Positions 11,256 to 22,639 of a stretch of 56,331 nucleotides of DNA are shown here, one piece after another. How positions within the stretch are numbered: the stretch's first letter is position 1; each line of letters starts with the position of its first letter. A program made the translations under genes and the position numbers. This stretch comes from Phallus indusiatus (taxonomy: Eukaryota > Basidiomycota > Agaricomycetes > Phallales > Phallaceae): assembly GCA_027605045.1 (NCBI GenBank), contig JAQFWX010000193.1, positions 1 through 56,331 of the forward strand, given 5' to 3'. The notes below the pieces were generated by a model that made no database searches, was not told the DNA's origin, and saw only the letters and a program-made list of their open reading frames with translations.

Positions 11256-14200
11256 ATGGACGCTTCCTCGGTCCTTCTCCAGCAACTACCCGCCTATCCT
11301 TCAAGTTCAATCGACTCTTCTTCTACTTCAGATGCCCCCTCACTTTCCAGACAATACGATCTAATGGCCCATCTCGAACGTCTTAAGGAATTTCTTGCTA
11401 CCGCCCCTACCCGCTGGTCCTCCTCCGATGCAATTCCCATCTCACAACAGCACCCAGCTCTCAACCGTTTCCTCCTCCCTTCAAATGAATACGTTACCTG
11501 CGTAAACTGGTGCAATGTCCATTACATCACTGGCACAGACATCGTCCGCGCCCTAGTCTTCAGATTCGAAGCCTTCGGTCGTCCAGTCAGAAACATGAAA
11601 AAATTCGAAGAGGGCGTCTTCAGTGATTTGCGCAATCTCAAGCCAGGTCAAGATGCCTGTCTAGAGGACCCAAAGGTGGGTGTCTGTCTCCGCGTTTTCT
11701 TCGCCACTTCCTTCTCCCTTTCTCGCCTGTTCTCCGCCGTGAAAACTAGCCGTTAACATTCCTTCTCTCTTCAAATAGTCCCCTTTCCTTGACCTCCTCT
11801 TCAAATATCAATGCATTCGTACTCAGAAAAAGCAAAAAGTGTTTTTCTGGTAAGCGAAATTTGTGTTTCCTTTTCGATGATCGGTTTCAAATTAGTCTCC
11901 GTTCCTCTTCCAAAGGTTCTCCGTTCCGCATGATCGACTTTTCATAGACGCCCTTGAACGCGACCTCAAACGGGAAAAAATCGGTCTCGAGTCCACTACT
12001 GCTGTCGTTGCTGAACCAGCTTTATCCTTCTCTTACGACCCCAAAGACCCCTTTTCGAACAGATCAATGCCTCCACTTTATCTGCTCTCACTCAAGACCC
12101 CCGTCTAACGGCCTACACCCACACCCACACCCACACCCAAATTCACATTCACATTCGCAACAACAACATCGAGTTTCCCTTAGGGGAGAGCCGGATCAAT
12201 CTCCTTACCAGACTTGAAGATAGGCACATCATCAATGTCCTCTAGGTCTTCACTTGAAAGTCCGAGATCCACTCGCGGAGATGGCAGCAGCGATATACTT
12301 CCCAATCCACCCGCCTCGACTTCCCAATCCCCGATGAGCGCGGCCAATTCACCCACTGATGTCACTTCTTCTTCGTCGCGTGGCAACTCCTTTTTCAACA
12401 TGTTCTCCTTTTTGGAAGGTACACCCACTTATAAGCAACGCCGAAAGAAAGCCAAGCCCCGTCGTAACGGTGGCTGTAGTATCAGTGGCACCAATAGTAA
12501 TAATGACGACGATCGCATGAGGTACAGTTTGGAGATCCACACCCCCCGACGCAGTTTTGATATTGCGCCGAGGAACCACCTTACGAATGTCGCTGGTCCT
12601 GGACGTCACAGTCTAGACAGTCTCCAAAATGGAAATGGAAATGGGAATGGGAATGCCACCACCACGGGGGGCAACAATCACTTCTTGAACGGGGGGGGAT
12701 CTTCTCAATACGGGTTTCCTGCACACCTTGGTGCTCAGCAGATGCGAGTTCACAATCTCCCTGCACCGATCACTGCAGCACCTCGCCCACGACAAGCTGC
12801 TCCCGGAATTGCCCGCCACGCGTTGACAACTCCGGAATACATATGTCCCTTTCACATGTGTCGACAGGCCTTCTCTTTCCAGGCTCAGTTGTATCAACAT
12901 ATGTTACAGCACAGCGAGCGCTCTGGTTGCGGAGGACCCAATAATGGTATGGATGTAGACCCTGAAGGCCAAAGACAGCAACACTATGTTCATACCGCGC
13001 AACACCAGCACCAGCAGCAGCCTGCACCGGTGCCACCGACGAACAACAACAACACGAACGGTACTGCGACTGCCCATTACGTTTCTATCCCGCGTAATGT
13101 CAGCGGAAGTCCTGAAATTCCTACTTTTTCTCACGTTCTTACGACCCCCAATGGAAGTCCTCGATACGAATACGATTATGACGACGATTGTGGATATGCA
13201 CCTGACTGGTCTCATCAACATCAGCAGCAGCAGCAGCAGCTTCATCATCCCGCTGCTAATGCCAATGCCAATGCCCATGCCAAGATCGAGGAAGACCAAG
13301 AACACTCTATTCCCGTTCCGAACCCGAACCCGCAACCTATCAGCGTCGCCCCGCAGCCGATGTATCCTCACCAGCAGCAACAACTACAACTACAACTACA
13401 ACAGCATCAGCAGCAGCAGCATCAACATGCCGCCGCCTCAGCCTATGCTTTTGACACGACGAGCGTTGCGTCTGTATCTTCTACTTCACCGTCTTATCCT
13501 CCGCCTTCTCCTACATACCCTGTTTCAGCGCCCGCAGATCAGCTTACTTTTAATATCCCTGATATTCCTCCGAATGACGCGGACAGCAGCAACGACAACA
13601 GCAATAACAACAGCCACTATTATGACTCTGTATCTGTACAGAATCGTCGACCCAGGTCTGCTACACCCCGAATTCTCAGCCCGTTCCACCACGTGCGACG
13701 CATCGTCGTCGACCTTCTACTGCAACAGCCGTTTTAACTACTTTCGGCGGTGGACTTGCCCAATCAACGGACTCGTCTGCATCTGCGTTTAACGTTGCTC
13801 GCTCGAATAGTTTTACGAGTGTTACGCTTGCTGCGGCTCAACAGGCGGCTCAACAACAGCAACAGCAGTTACAGCAGCAGTTGTTACCCCCTTCGTCGTG
13901 GCGTACCGCTCCACGGGGGTATCACCCTTACGCTGCGCCTGACCACGGGTTGAGCACGAGGCCGAGTACGTCGTACAGTACGAGCTCTGCGCCTTCTTCT
14001 AGTCAAGGAAGTAGCAGTCCGTTTGCGGTTCATATTAATGTTAATGCGCCGTCGTCGTCGTCGGGATCGGGAAATGAGTATGGTCATTCGGCTGCTGCTG
14101 TTGAAGGAGGACGTGTTACTGCTGCTGGTTATTTGCAACAGGAGCAAGGGCAGCATGAAGTCAAGTATGAGCCGCAGGAGTATTGTATTACGCATGAGGC

Positions 14201-14807
14201 GGAGTATGTTGAGTATGCGTCTTACGATGCTGCTGCCGCTGCTGGGAATGGGAATGGTGAACAGGGACAAGGGTATGTTGAAGGAGGAAATGGTGTTGGT
14301 GAATATGTGTCGGAGGAGACGAGTACTACTGCGGTTCATCATAGTCAAGGGTATCCCTCGGAGGAGCTTAGTCCCGAAGTGCAGTTTGCGCATGTGGCTG
14401 TTTCGGCTTATCCGGAGGAGGATTATGACATTGCGCATGCGCATACACCAGCTCCTCCTGCTTCTGTTGTTGCGACTGTAGGAACGGGAGCGGGAGTTGA
14501 AGCGGGACCAGGACCAGGGTCGTCGGATCGCGGTTATACTGCACATGTGGAAGACGTTTATGGCGCTACCGCTGAGTATCAGTGTGTTCATGATATTTCC
14601 ATGTCCCCAGAAGAAGTCGTTGTCGCTGCTTCGTATGCTGCTGCAGGACATGAACAGACGTATTCTATGCAGACGAGTTCTCACACCCATCAATCTCATC
14701 ATCAGCATGAGCAACATCTTCACCACCATCACTCTCATCATCATCCCCATCATCATCCTCACCACGACGCGCAGATGCTGCCATATTATCAACAACAAGT
14801 CGCATGA
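11256..14807 (+). CDS. STE12: STE12-family transcription factor with C2H2 finger
   Basis: Nuclear transcription factor at the end of the pheromone/filamentation MAP-kinase cascade. Exons 11256-11675, 11779-11849, 11916-12102, 12184-13629 and 13680-14807 join in phase to 1083 codons. The STE12 homeodomain-like domain spans about residues 45-205, with family motifs FRFEAFGRPV, KKFEEGVFSDLRNLK, CIRTQKKQKVF and VPHDRLFIDALERDLKREK. A C2H2 finger (C-x4-C-x12-H-x3-H) lies at about residues 447-469. The rest is low complexity: Q/H/N tracts, acidic blocks, and a final His-rich segment just before the stop. The 50 nt intron 13630-13679 (GTATCT..CTCAG) is needed to connect the two large frames. The junction 12103-12183 is weak: an 81 nt in-frame intron with a poor GTCTAA donor is possible, but the expected continuation YDP..LFEQ sits one frame away, suggesting a missing base near 12050. 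Confidence 0.9.
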
Positions 14808-16075
14808 AATCAAGAACTCCCTTTCTCTCCGCCCCCCCAAAAAAACCAAAATCCACACCGAAATCAACTCGTCTGTTTATGAGTTTATGGTGTCGTTTCC
14901 CGTTTTCGATGTCCTCACATGCTTTACACACCCCTTCACTCCTTTACCCGATATTCTCACTTTCTTCTTTCGGTTTTTCCCCTGTTTTAATCCTGCTTTC
15001 GAGATTCCACCCTACTACTATATTAGACACCTAAATTAATTTGTTTTGCGCCTCGGACTCGGTTCTCGCACATACGTATAGTCCCTTCCCCCCACCCCTA
15101 CTACCCCATATATTCTAGATTAATCAACTCTTGCACGTGCTCTATATTCCTCTTTCGTTCAAAGACACGTCTTAATACCTTTGTTTTTCCGTCTCCGTTT
15201 CTTTTTTTTTTCTTCCTCCTCCCTCTATATCAATTCTCCCAATCCACACCCAAACTGTCTTACCAAGCATCTCGTATTTTTTTTTGGTTATCTTTTTTTA
15301 TCCCTAGCCCAAACCCAACCACATGTGTTATAATGATTGTATCCTTTTTTTTTTCCTTTCTCTCCTTTCGATTCTATATCCACTTTTTCACACCCACGCA
15401 CGACGACACATCATCATCAATTGCAGTTTACGCTCCTTACCTTTCAGGGATCAATTATACTGCTATTATACCTGTTAATGCCGGACCTTATCGAATGGCA
15501 GATCCCTTTCCAGTCGTTTCCCCCACACGCTCCCTTTTTCTTAAGCTCTCAAGAAATATCTCACTCTTTTTCTTCTTTTTTCGCCGCCGAATATACGAAA
15601 TTTATATCTGACACTCCTTTCTATGATACCAAATTCCCTTTTTTTTTCCCCGTTTTTTTTTCTTTCTTTTTTTGCTTGCTTGCTTGTTGTGTCGGTAATG
15701 CAGAGGACTGTAGCCATTCATTTTCTTAATTTCATCGTCGAACAATCTCCATATCCCCCTCCCCCTCGCCCCTTTCTCTAGTTACTTAGTAATACTAGTG
15801 TTTGTCTCGATTATAATACCGATCAATCGCATTCTTAATATGATATGTATCCAAGTATTTCTTATCCTAATACATAGTGCTTTCATCATTCCGTCTTACC
15901 CGTGGTTATCAAGATTATTATTACTCGAGCCGAATATACATACATATATGTATATTGCGGGGCAGAAAGCATCATCATCGACCTCCTTCCTTCCATACAC
16001 ATATAGACACCTACTCCATATGTATGCGTGTATGTATGTAAAGTATTCTGTGGCGTTTGAGATCAGTCAGGGCCA

Positions 16076-16157
16076 TCTGAAGCCCAATTCTATATAGTGC
16101 CCAAGAATGACGTCTCCGTGAAAGGATCAATCCATACTGTCATTCTTGGGCTTCTGA
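16076..16157. repeat. Interrupted inverted repeat (hairpin)
   Basis: Perfect 12 bp arms at 16100-16111 and 16139-16150 flank a 27 nt loop. A second, 8-of-10 matched pair lies outside them (16076-16085 with 16148-16157) after a 14 nt insertion on the left arm. It could form an RNA hairpin or be a remnant of a small inverted-repeat element. Confidence 0.6.
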
Positions 16158-16209
16158 TATGTCGTTTCGCGTGGGTGAACGAGCCATGATTACAGGAACA
16201 CCGTTATAT

Positions 16210-16257
16210 GGTGTGTGTGTGTATATATGTATATGTATATGTAGGTATGTATGTATT
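16210..16257. repeat. (TG)n(TA)n-type microsatellite
   Basis: A TG tract grading into TATATG and TATG units, in non-coding DNA downstream of STE12. Confidence 0.75.
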
Positions 16258-18445
16258 TGCAAAATCTGCCATTTCGTTCATTCTATTCCTTGTTAGAATT
16301 TGGCTGTCATCAGTCACTGCCATTAATGATCGCTGCGATGGCTGATCGCTCTAGAATTTTTTGGTCTGAGTTGCTTATCAGTCTAATGACAATTAAGCCG
16401 TCAGTGACATAAATATTACGATCTGTCGCGGAAACCATTTCAAAGTGGCAAGACGTGTGTGTAGACTCGTATCTCAGTCCTATTCTTACAATCAGGGAAA
16501 AAGACTCCGAACGGTGGGAGAGATGTAATTATAAAAAATTGTTTCGTTTTTGGAAAGACAGTCTGACTTCCCATATCTGATATTGTGCAGGGTGGCTTTG
16601 ACGTATACTTGGCACCCCCCTTCATATTGACCATTAGGATCTATCCCGTTTCCTTTCAAACATAAGTCCCCTCCACTGCGCTATGACATCCTTTTGGTTG
16701 ATTCGCTTCTGAACTTGGGAGCGGAGCCTAGCTGTTCTTTTTACCATTCTGCTTCTGACTCAGGACTGAGTCTGGATTCGGTAAGAGATAACTAAAAAAA
16801 AAGGCATCATTCAATGCAGAGGCTTCGATACTACTGGCTTAGGCGTTTAATCTTGCGAGAAATTCTTTGAAGATCCCGCGTCCTTTTGGGGAGAACTTGA
16901 ATGAGAGAGAGAGAAAGCGAGTGATCACGATCACGATTTAGATGATTTCCTTGCTTCCTGAAGCATGCCGTTAATTTACGCGTGCATTGGTACTAAGGGG
17001 TAATAATCAAAAGCTGCCATTGTGTCAGACGCGTGCAAGATGTAGAAACGAATAACTAAAAGAAAATTCTCACCCCTGGCGGATGGACTTCTCTTCTTCC
17101 CCTTCGTACGGCTGCAAACTTATATCTGGTTCTCCCTGTTGTGACTGGCGCATTATTATTATTGATCAGACGTACGTCAACGATCGAGAATGGGAGAGAA
17201 TGCCTCCGGTGTGGTCTTGCTTGGAGAAGTCACGAGCGCAATTTGTAATTTTGTTATCAATGGGGAGATGTAAAAGTTGTAGGATATAGATTCCGAGGAT
17301 AACTACTAGTCATAAAATTCCGGCATACGATCGAGGTATAGAACTAGATGGGTTTCCTGAGTTAACGATTATTTATGAGTCCGATGATGAATGGGGCGAA
17401 GTATCGACTTGCTTCTTTAAGCCAGAGTGAGCTTTTGATCTCCTAGTATGGCGGTGGTTAGTAGTCAAACGGTATGCGCATGCCCTCAAATTTGTTGCTG
17501 GTTTCGCTGAACCCTCGAAGATAATGGGTCATGGTTTGTCCAAAGTTGAAATGAAAGATGGCATACAGTTACTAGACCTCCGTTATTGCCTGTTATTGTC
17601 TTCTAATCACTGTCTTATGAAATGCCGAATATCGCAACATTAGCAGAAAGTCTTCGAATGCAGAACATAAGAATTCGCCTTCGCTTGTGTCTAGCCTGTC
17701 AAGCCATGCGATTGAGCAGTGAACACACAGATAACTTGAAAGATGCTGATTGCCGTTGAATCGTTCAAGTGCCATACAAAATAAGCTCAAGTTCTTTCTG
17801 AAAACTCAAGAAGGACTACGGCACCAATTTGTCGGGATTTTCTCACCGAGTTAGAACCCAATACCCTGTCTTCGACGGGGACTGGAAGGTTTGTTGTGGC
17901 GTGTAGATATTTTTGACTCTCGAATAAAAAGGTTTAGATTACAGCACGGGGAGAACGGCATGGTTTGCGGTGCGCGCCAATTATACGGGTTTTTGGTGAT
18001 GCTGATAGCCTGATTTGAATTTGCTTCCACTGGGCGTCTATTACACAATCAAGAATCGGAAGGTTCCGGATGGGTGTCGCCGGAGCTGTTTCATACCCGG
18101 CTCTTTTATAAAAACAAGACTGTTGTAATAAAGTTATAGAGCTCATTTTTTTTCATTGCTAAGAGCCATGAGGCAATAGAAATAAGTGGCTATATGGTAC
18201 TGAAGGCGAATAAAAATCATGAATCATGATGCGTACCGGTGAAAATTGTGAAGATCAGCTGGACGCCTCTTGGCCGATTCTTGCCATGAAGTCCTTGCGA
18301 TACTCGGTATAAAAATTAGAAACACGATGTACTTGAGTACGTGGAATCAAGAGCTCTTGCTAGTTCTTGCTAGAAAAAAATATCACTTGTGCGATAATAT
18401 AGGAATAGCATACCTAAAATATAGACGTCGTAGGTATAAGAACAC

Positions 18446-18452
18446 TATAAAT
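18446..18452 (+). promoter_or_regulatory. TATA box candidate for the cerato-platanin gene
   Basis: TATAAAT lies 128 nt upstream of the cerato-platanin ATG, a normal distance for a fungal TATA element with a short leader. Position and match only; no other element is proven. Confidence 0.45.
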
Positions 18453-18579
18453 GAAGAGCTTCATTTTGTGGTCACCATGATGTTGATTATGATGTGTGAT
18501 TTCTTAATGCGCCGATCTCATAACCTTACTTTCCGTAGAGATTTAAAGCCTGAGGCTGCACAACTTGAAGCGAGCAACA

Positions 18580-19071
18580 ATGCTTTCCACCCTTATATCT
18601 CTCTGCAGTTTTCTGAAAATTGCATGGACTCAGTCTCCGCCACTTCAACTAGCAAAAATAACGTACGATGGAGTATATGACACAAGCGACCTCCCTGTAG
18701 CCTCCGTGTCGTGCGCTGCATCTCCATTGTTGTCCAACTTTTCTGTGGTTGGCGGCATACCGAATTGGCCCAACGTTGCAGGTGGATCTCTCGTAACATC
18801 CCTTGGTGCCGAACTTTGCGGAACTTGTTGGGCTCTCACCTATAATGCAACAGGTAGAAGTGTCGCAGTATGTGGAGCTTTGAAACTTTTATTTTCTTCG
18901 GATCTTAACGAGGTGAACCAGGTTCTCCTCATTGATTCCGCGAGCCCGGGTTTTAACATAGCGGAGTCAACGATGAATAATTTGACGAACGGAGAGGCTG
19001 TGGACCTGGGGGTCATATACGCAGATGTCGAAGAACTCCCCCGATCTGAGTGTGGGATCGTTTCAGCTTAA
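18580..19071 (+). CDS. Secreted cerato-platanin family protein
   Basis: Small secreted protein with a double-psi beta-barrel fold related to expansins. Family members sit in or near the fungal wall, bind chitin oligomers and can act as elicitors during plant contact. The ATG at 18580 begins a signal peptide of about 21 residues ending in WTQ. The mature part has the family start (ITYDGVYD), the LCGTCWALTYN motif, the SASPGFNIA motif and a final cysteine in SECGI, giving the usual four cysteines. An intron at 18868-18921 (54 nt, GTATGT donor, CTTAAC branch, CAG acceptor) is read through without a stop. Removing it deletes an extra cysteine and restores the family spacing. Spliced product is 145 residues, normal for the family. 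No neighbouring gene is functionally linked. Confidence 0.9.
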   Translation: MLSTLISLCSFLKIAWTQSPPLQLAKITYDGVYDTSDLPVASVSCAASPLLSNFSVVGGIPNWPNVAGGSLVTSLGAELCGTCWALTYNATGRSVAVCGALKLLFSSDLNEVNQVLLIDSASPGFNIAESTMNNLTNGEAVDLGVIYADVEELPRSECGIVSA

Positions 19072-20742
19072 TCCCCTCTTTTTTGAACGTTGAGACATGT
19101 ATCACTTTTGGAATGCTTAAAAAATGGACACAAATCGGAGGGCTGGAGATTATTTTGGCCATTGGCCGGTTTGAGCATCAACTCTGAAGCAATATTTTTA
19201 GAACTTACAGACCATTTGTAGGATACAACGAGCCTTGAGAAGTATTCTACATGAAGTGATTGCGGTTCTGGTGTTTGCCTACGTTGATTTCGATTCCTGG
19301 TTTAAAGCGTTTTCTTTATTGAGCGTACGAAGTCAGGAGACCCTCGGGCCTCATCCAATTTAGTATGGGGACTGTACATCTATCCACGGAGAAAAACCTT
19401 ACATTCATAGAGGAAAGCTATTATATCTTTGGACATCTGTAATTCCTGAAACCCTCGCTAGACAGTTTGAGTATACAATTGAATCACCGTCCTCTTTAAG
19501 AGGTTGATGATCCCTCAGGCTTTTTTGTATATCTGGTTTGTGGCCTGTCGAATCGAATATTGTAATTAATCATGTCAGGTTAACTAAGAGGAGATCTGAA
19601 GCAAAATAATAGGAAATACAGACCAAGGAAGTTGATGTAAAAGTTCAAAACTCGTGCCATACGTTCCATGACTTTCAAATTGTACCACTCCTGTGCACTA
19701 ATAATCAAAGATTATATTATGAAAACAAAATCAAAACTTGACTTACTAGGCAAAAGACTGACGCTTCCTATAGTCGCCTTTTTTAACTTGCTAAGACTTG
19801 TTTATGTGAACTGCGTTGCTTCGTATACTGTGTTCCGAACGCGCCCAATTACGCGTCTAGCCCAATTCAGTGTTAACTTTCCAAATCGACATATTGAATG
19901 GTCAGCTCACGTCGTTTCATTTCCTATCCAATAACCATGACCCCAATAGCATTCCATATATAACGACCAGAAGTCAGAGGAGGTCAATCAATGACAACGA
20001 CAACCCCTTCAACTGTTTCATCGCCCTACATCCCTATTTCCGTGTGTTCAAATCAAATTCAAATCATACCTTTCGTCATTAATCACAACAAATCTAAGAA
20101 AACCTAGTCGTTTAGGCGCTCCGACGCGTCTTTTAAATCACTTTGTTGAACCGCGCAGAAGGCTGAAGCCACAATGTGCATGTTTGACATGATATCCACT
20201 CCTTCCCTTCATACTAGGGAGAAATTCGACAGGAGATCACCCGTTGACGTGTTGACATTTACAACGATGAAGAGGTAGCTAGGGCTTTGTGGTTTTATGA
20301 AGTATTTGGCAAAGGCGCACTAGGATCTGATCAGAGACGTTTAAGCGAAAACACCATGCCAGCTCAACACCAACAGAGTTCATTTGTTTATCTGCAAGCA
20401 TCCGAGGGAAAATCCGCAGCCTCCGAGTTCAAAGTTATTGAGATTTAGCTTTTGAATTTAGGGCTTCAGACCGACTCCAGTCATTGCAGCGAATTTTCAT
20501 TGATTTGGAAAAATTACATTGAGGACTTGTATACGCAGAACATGGGTAGGGATAGTCCTCACCCTTCATACATACATAATACGGGATTGAATCTAACTTT
20601 TAAAGCATTCAATCTTGGTTGTATACAAGAACACGTTTGTGTTGAAGGAGTAAAGTCAAGAGGCTATCAGGCTGATGGTAGAACAAATATGTACAAACAA
20701 GCAAGTTAGCGCTGAAGCCTGTCGTTGTCGCGTAGTTGTTGT
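19072..20742. other. Intergenic, no supported gene
   Basis: About 1.7 kb of AT-rich DNA. Short open frames occur (for example plus 20452-20709) but have no recognisable motif and no flanking exons. Confidence 0.5.
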
Positions 20743-21947
20743 ATGACGATAGGTTTGAAGCTCGCAATTGGAGTCAACTGTCTTCGAACTTTGACATCTT
20801 CAGGCTTTCACCTTCAAAACTCAAAATGCTTATTGCGTTATAAGCACGAAAGCAGTCACGATCGGCCTCCAGAGGATTTGCACGGGTGAGCTTCTCAGAA
20901 CCCATTTTTCTTCCTGTATTTTACACTTTTGTTTTGGGAATTATCAGTCAGATATCAAACCCGTGTGAACGTCCTAATGTAAAAGATAACAAAAGGAAAT
21001 TTCCAGCAAAATCGCCTCTAAAGTCTCAACAGCCAAAGCCGACGCCGAAGAAAAAGCTTTACGTTCCTCCTAATATCATTCTATTGTGCGCTGTTTTACT
21101 GCCATTCTTTCACCTGATAATCTCACCTCTTTTTTTGACAGCCACAGCCCTGAGTCTGCGCTCTCTCTTCGTGCAAAGAAAATACTTGAGGATGCTCAAT
21201 TTGCATTTCCAAATACCAGAAGCAGGATAGGCACCCCACTTCCCTTGAAGTTAACTATTCACGAGCGCTTACCCACCGTTGACGAGGTAAGGTTTGTCGT
21301 TCTGGCATGGTCAACTAATCATTCCTGCTTTCTCATAGATTCGGGATACATATTTTCTCCTTGAAGATCAAGATCAAAGCTGGTCAAAATTTTTAACGCT
21401 GCACTCTTCTGCTTTCCACACACATCCAACAAATGCAGCGAGTATTTTGGAGATCGTGCAGAAATATCGTGAACATAAACTTGCTAATCCTCAAGATTAC
21501 GAAAAATCCTCCTCTCCTAAACTCACAAAGCCTGCAGACGAAGAAGATCCCGCCGACGAGTCCTTATTTGACATCAAAGCTGTAACCCTTCCTCCAACAC
21601 ATTCTCTCTTCGGTACAGAATGTTTCTCGTGGCCAGTCATATTATGGAACTCGAAAGTTGCTCAGGTTGCCCCTGGGTGGCGAGCGGTTACCAAACAGCT
21701 ATACAAGTATTCTCGCATTCGAGATGGTATTCTAAGCCCAGAAGAGCTTCGAGAAGCAAAGGAAGAAGCCAAAGAGAGGGCCCTTCAGGAAAGGTGATCA
21801 ACCCTGAAACTTGAAATCGCTTCGAAAATTCTGACTTGTTTTCTTCTTTGAAGAATTAAGGAGAAACTGAAAGCTCGAGAGGTATCTCCAGAGGAAGGTG
21901 ACACTCTCAGGTGGTATAATGAGAGTAGTGGCACACGAAATCGCTAG
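20743..21947 (+). CDS. Probable mitochondrial protein of unknown function
   Basis: Five exons (20743-20885, 20948-21085, 21142-21286, 21339-21793, 21854-21947) join in phase to 324 residues. All introns are GT-AG of 52-62 nt. The first 40 residues are rich in L, K, R and S with no acidic residue until about residue 35 (MTIGLKLAIGVNCLRTL...), which looks like a mitochondrial targeting sequence. A basic K/P-rich stretch follows, then a folded-looking region with LSLRAKKILEDAQ and LPTVDEIRDTYFLLED. Near the C-terminus are a W-rich segment (FSWPVILWNSKVAQVAPGW) and a charged helix rich in E/K/R/A. I do not recognise the family. A mitochondrial ribosome-associated or assembly factor would suit the composition, but that is inference. 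The start was chosen because it is the only ATG that gives an open first exon in phase with the second. Confidence 0.7.
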
Positions 21948-22639
21948 CAATACATGATGATGAATTTTTATTATCTCCTCGCTCTTCAACACTGTTCTAT
22001 GGGTATCTTAAGGGAACTCGCGCTCAACGCTCTTTGAGTTGTTGCTACATCTCAATCTTCCCATCACAGTCTGTCCGCGTTTATGACCTGGGAACATAGT
22101 CTTATTTTTACGAGGAACATTAAGAATTACCCAACACCTTGTCTTGGCATGGGTTTTGCGATTATTTATTACTTCCGAACAACACCACTACGCAGACCTC
22201 GGAATGAATCGCCCCGACTTCTACGCGTTCTCCTCCCGCCAAGCAATAGCGGTGTCGCGGTAACCAATATATCGGTTGGCCTTAGCGTTCAGTTGGTCGT
22301 TAACGTGATCCCTTTTCTCTATTTATTCGTATACATTTCCCTATAAACTAATTGTTCATTTTATCTGAAATGTTGGACCTTACAGGGGAGCTTTGCATTC
22401 ATGCAGCTGTTAGAATTGAGAGGTTTACAGGCGGAACAAAATTTCGCCGATATCATCATTTCTTCCAAAATCAGCGCAAAAAGGAGGGAAATCCTGGATC
22501 ATGCATTTCTGTTGATTATCTTTCAAAGGTGTTGAACTGCCAAGCTGTTCCTGTTTTCTTCCCGCCCTCAGCCACATGAATACTGGATTATTATACTATC
22601 CTATCTAAAGATACTGCGTTCTGAAGGGAAATCAGTAAC
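21948..22639. other. Intergenic, no supported gene
   Basis: Follows the mitochondrial-protein stop. Open frames at 22083-22346 and 22352-22579 on plus have no domain or exon partner. Confidence 0.45.

Larger units (their letters stand above)
14808..18579. other. STE12 3' region and intergenic spacer
   Basis: The first kilobase is T/C-rich and probably includes the STE12 3' UTR. The remainder holds an inverted repeat near 16.1 kb, a TG/TA microsatellite near 16.2 kb and scattered short open frames with no domain features on either strand. No gene is supported until the cerato-platanin. Confidence 0.5.

Noticed and set aside
12113..12140. CACCCA tandem repeat considered as a CRISPR or telomere-like repeat
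   Set aside because: Short in-gene simple repeat in the STE12 linker; no spacers and not the fungal telomere unit.
12986..13792. Overlapping plus-strand frame of 268 codons inside STE12
   Set aside because: Shadow of the Q/H-rich coding exon in another frame; L/S/R-rich composition and no start context.
13884..14867. Long minus-strand open frame (327 codons) opposite STE12
   Set aside because: It lies antisense to the repetitive, His/Gln-coding part of STE12. Its R/S/M-rich translation is the mirror of those codons and shows no domain.
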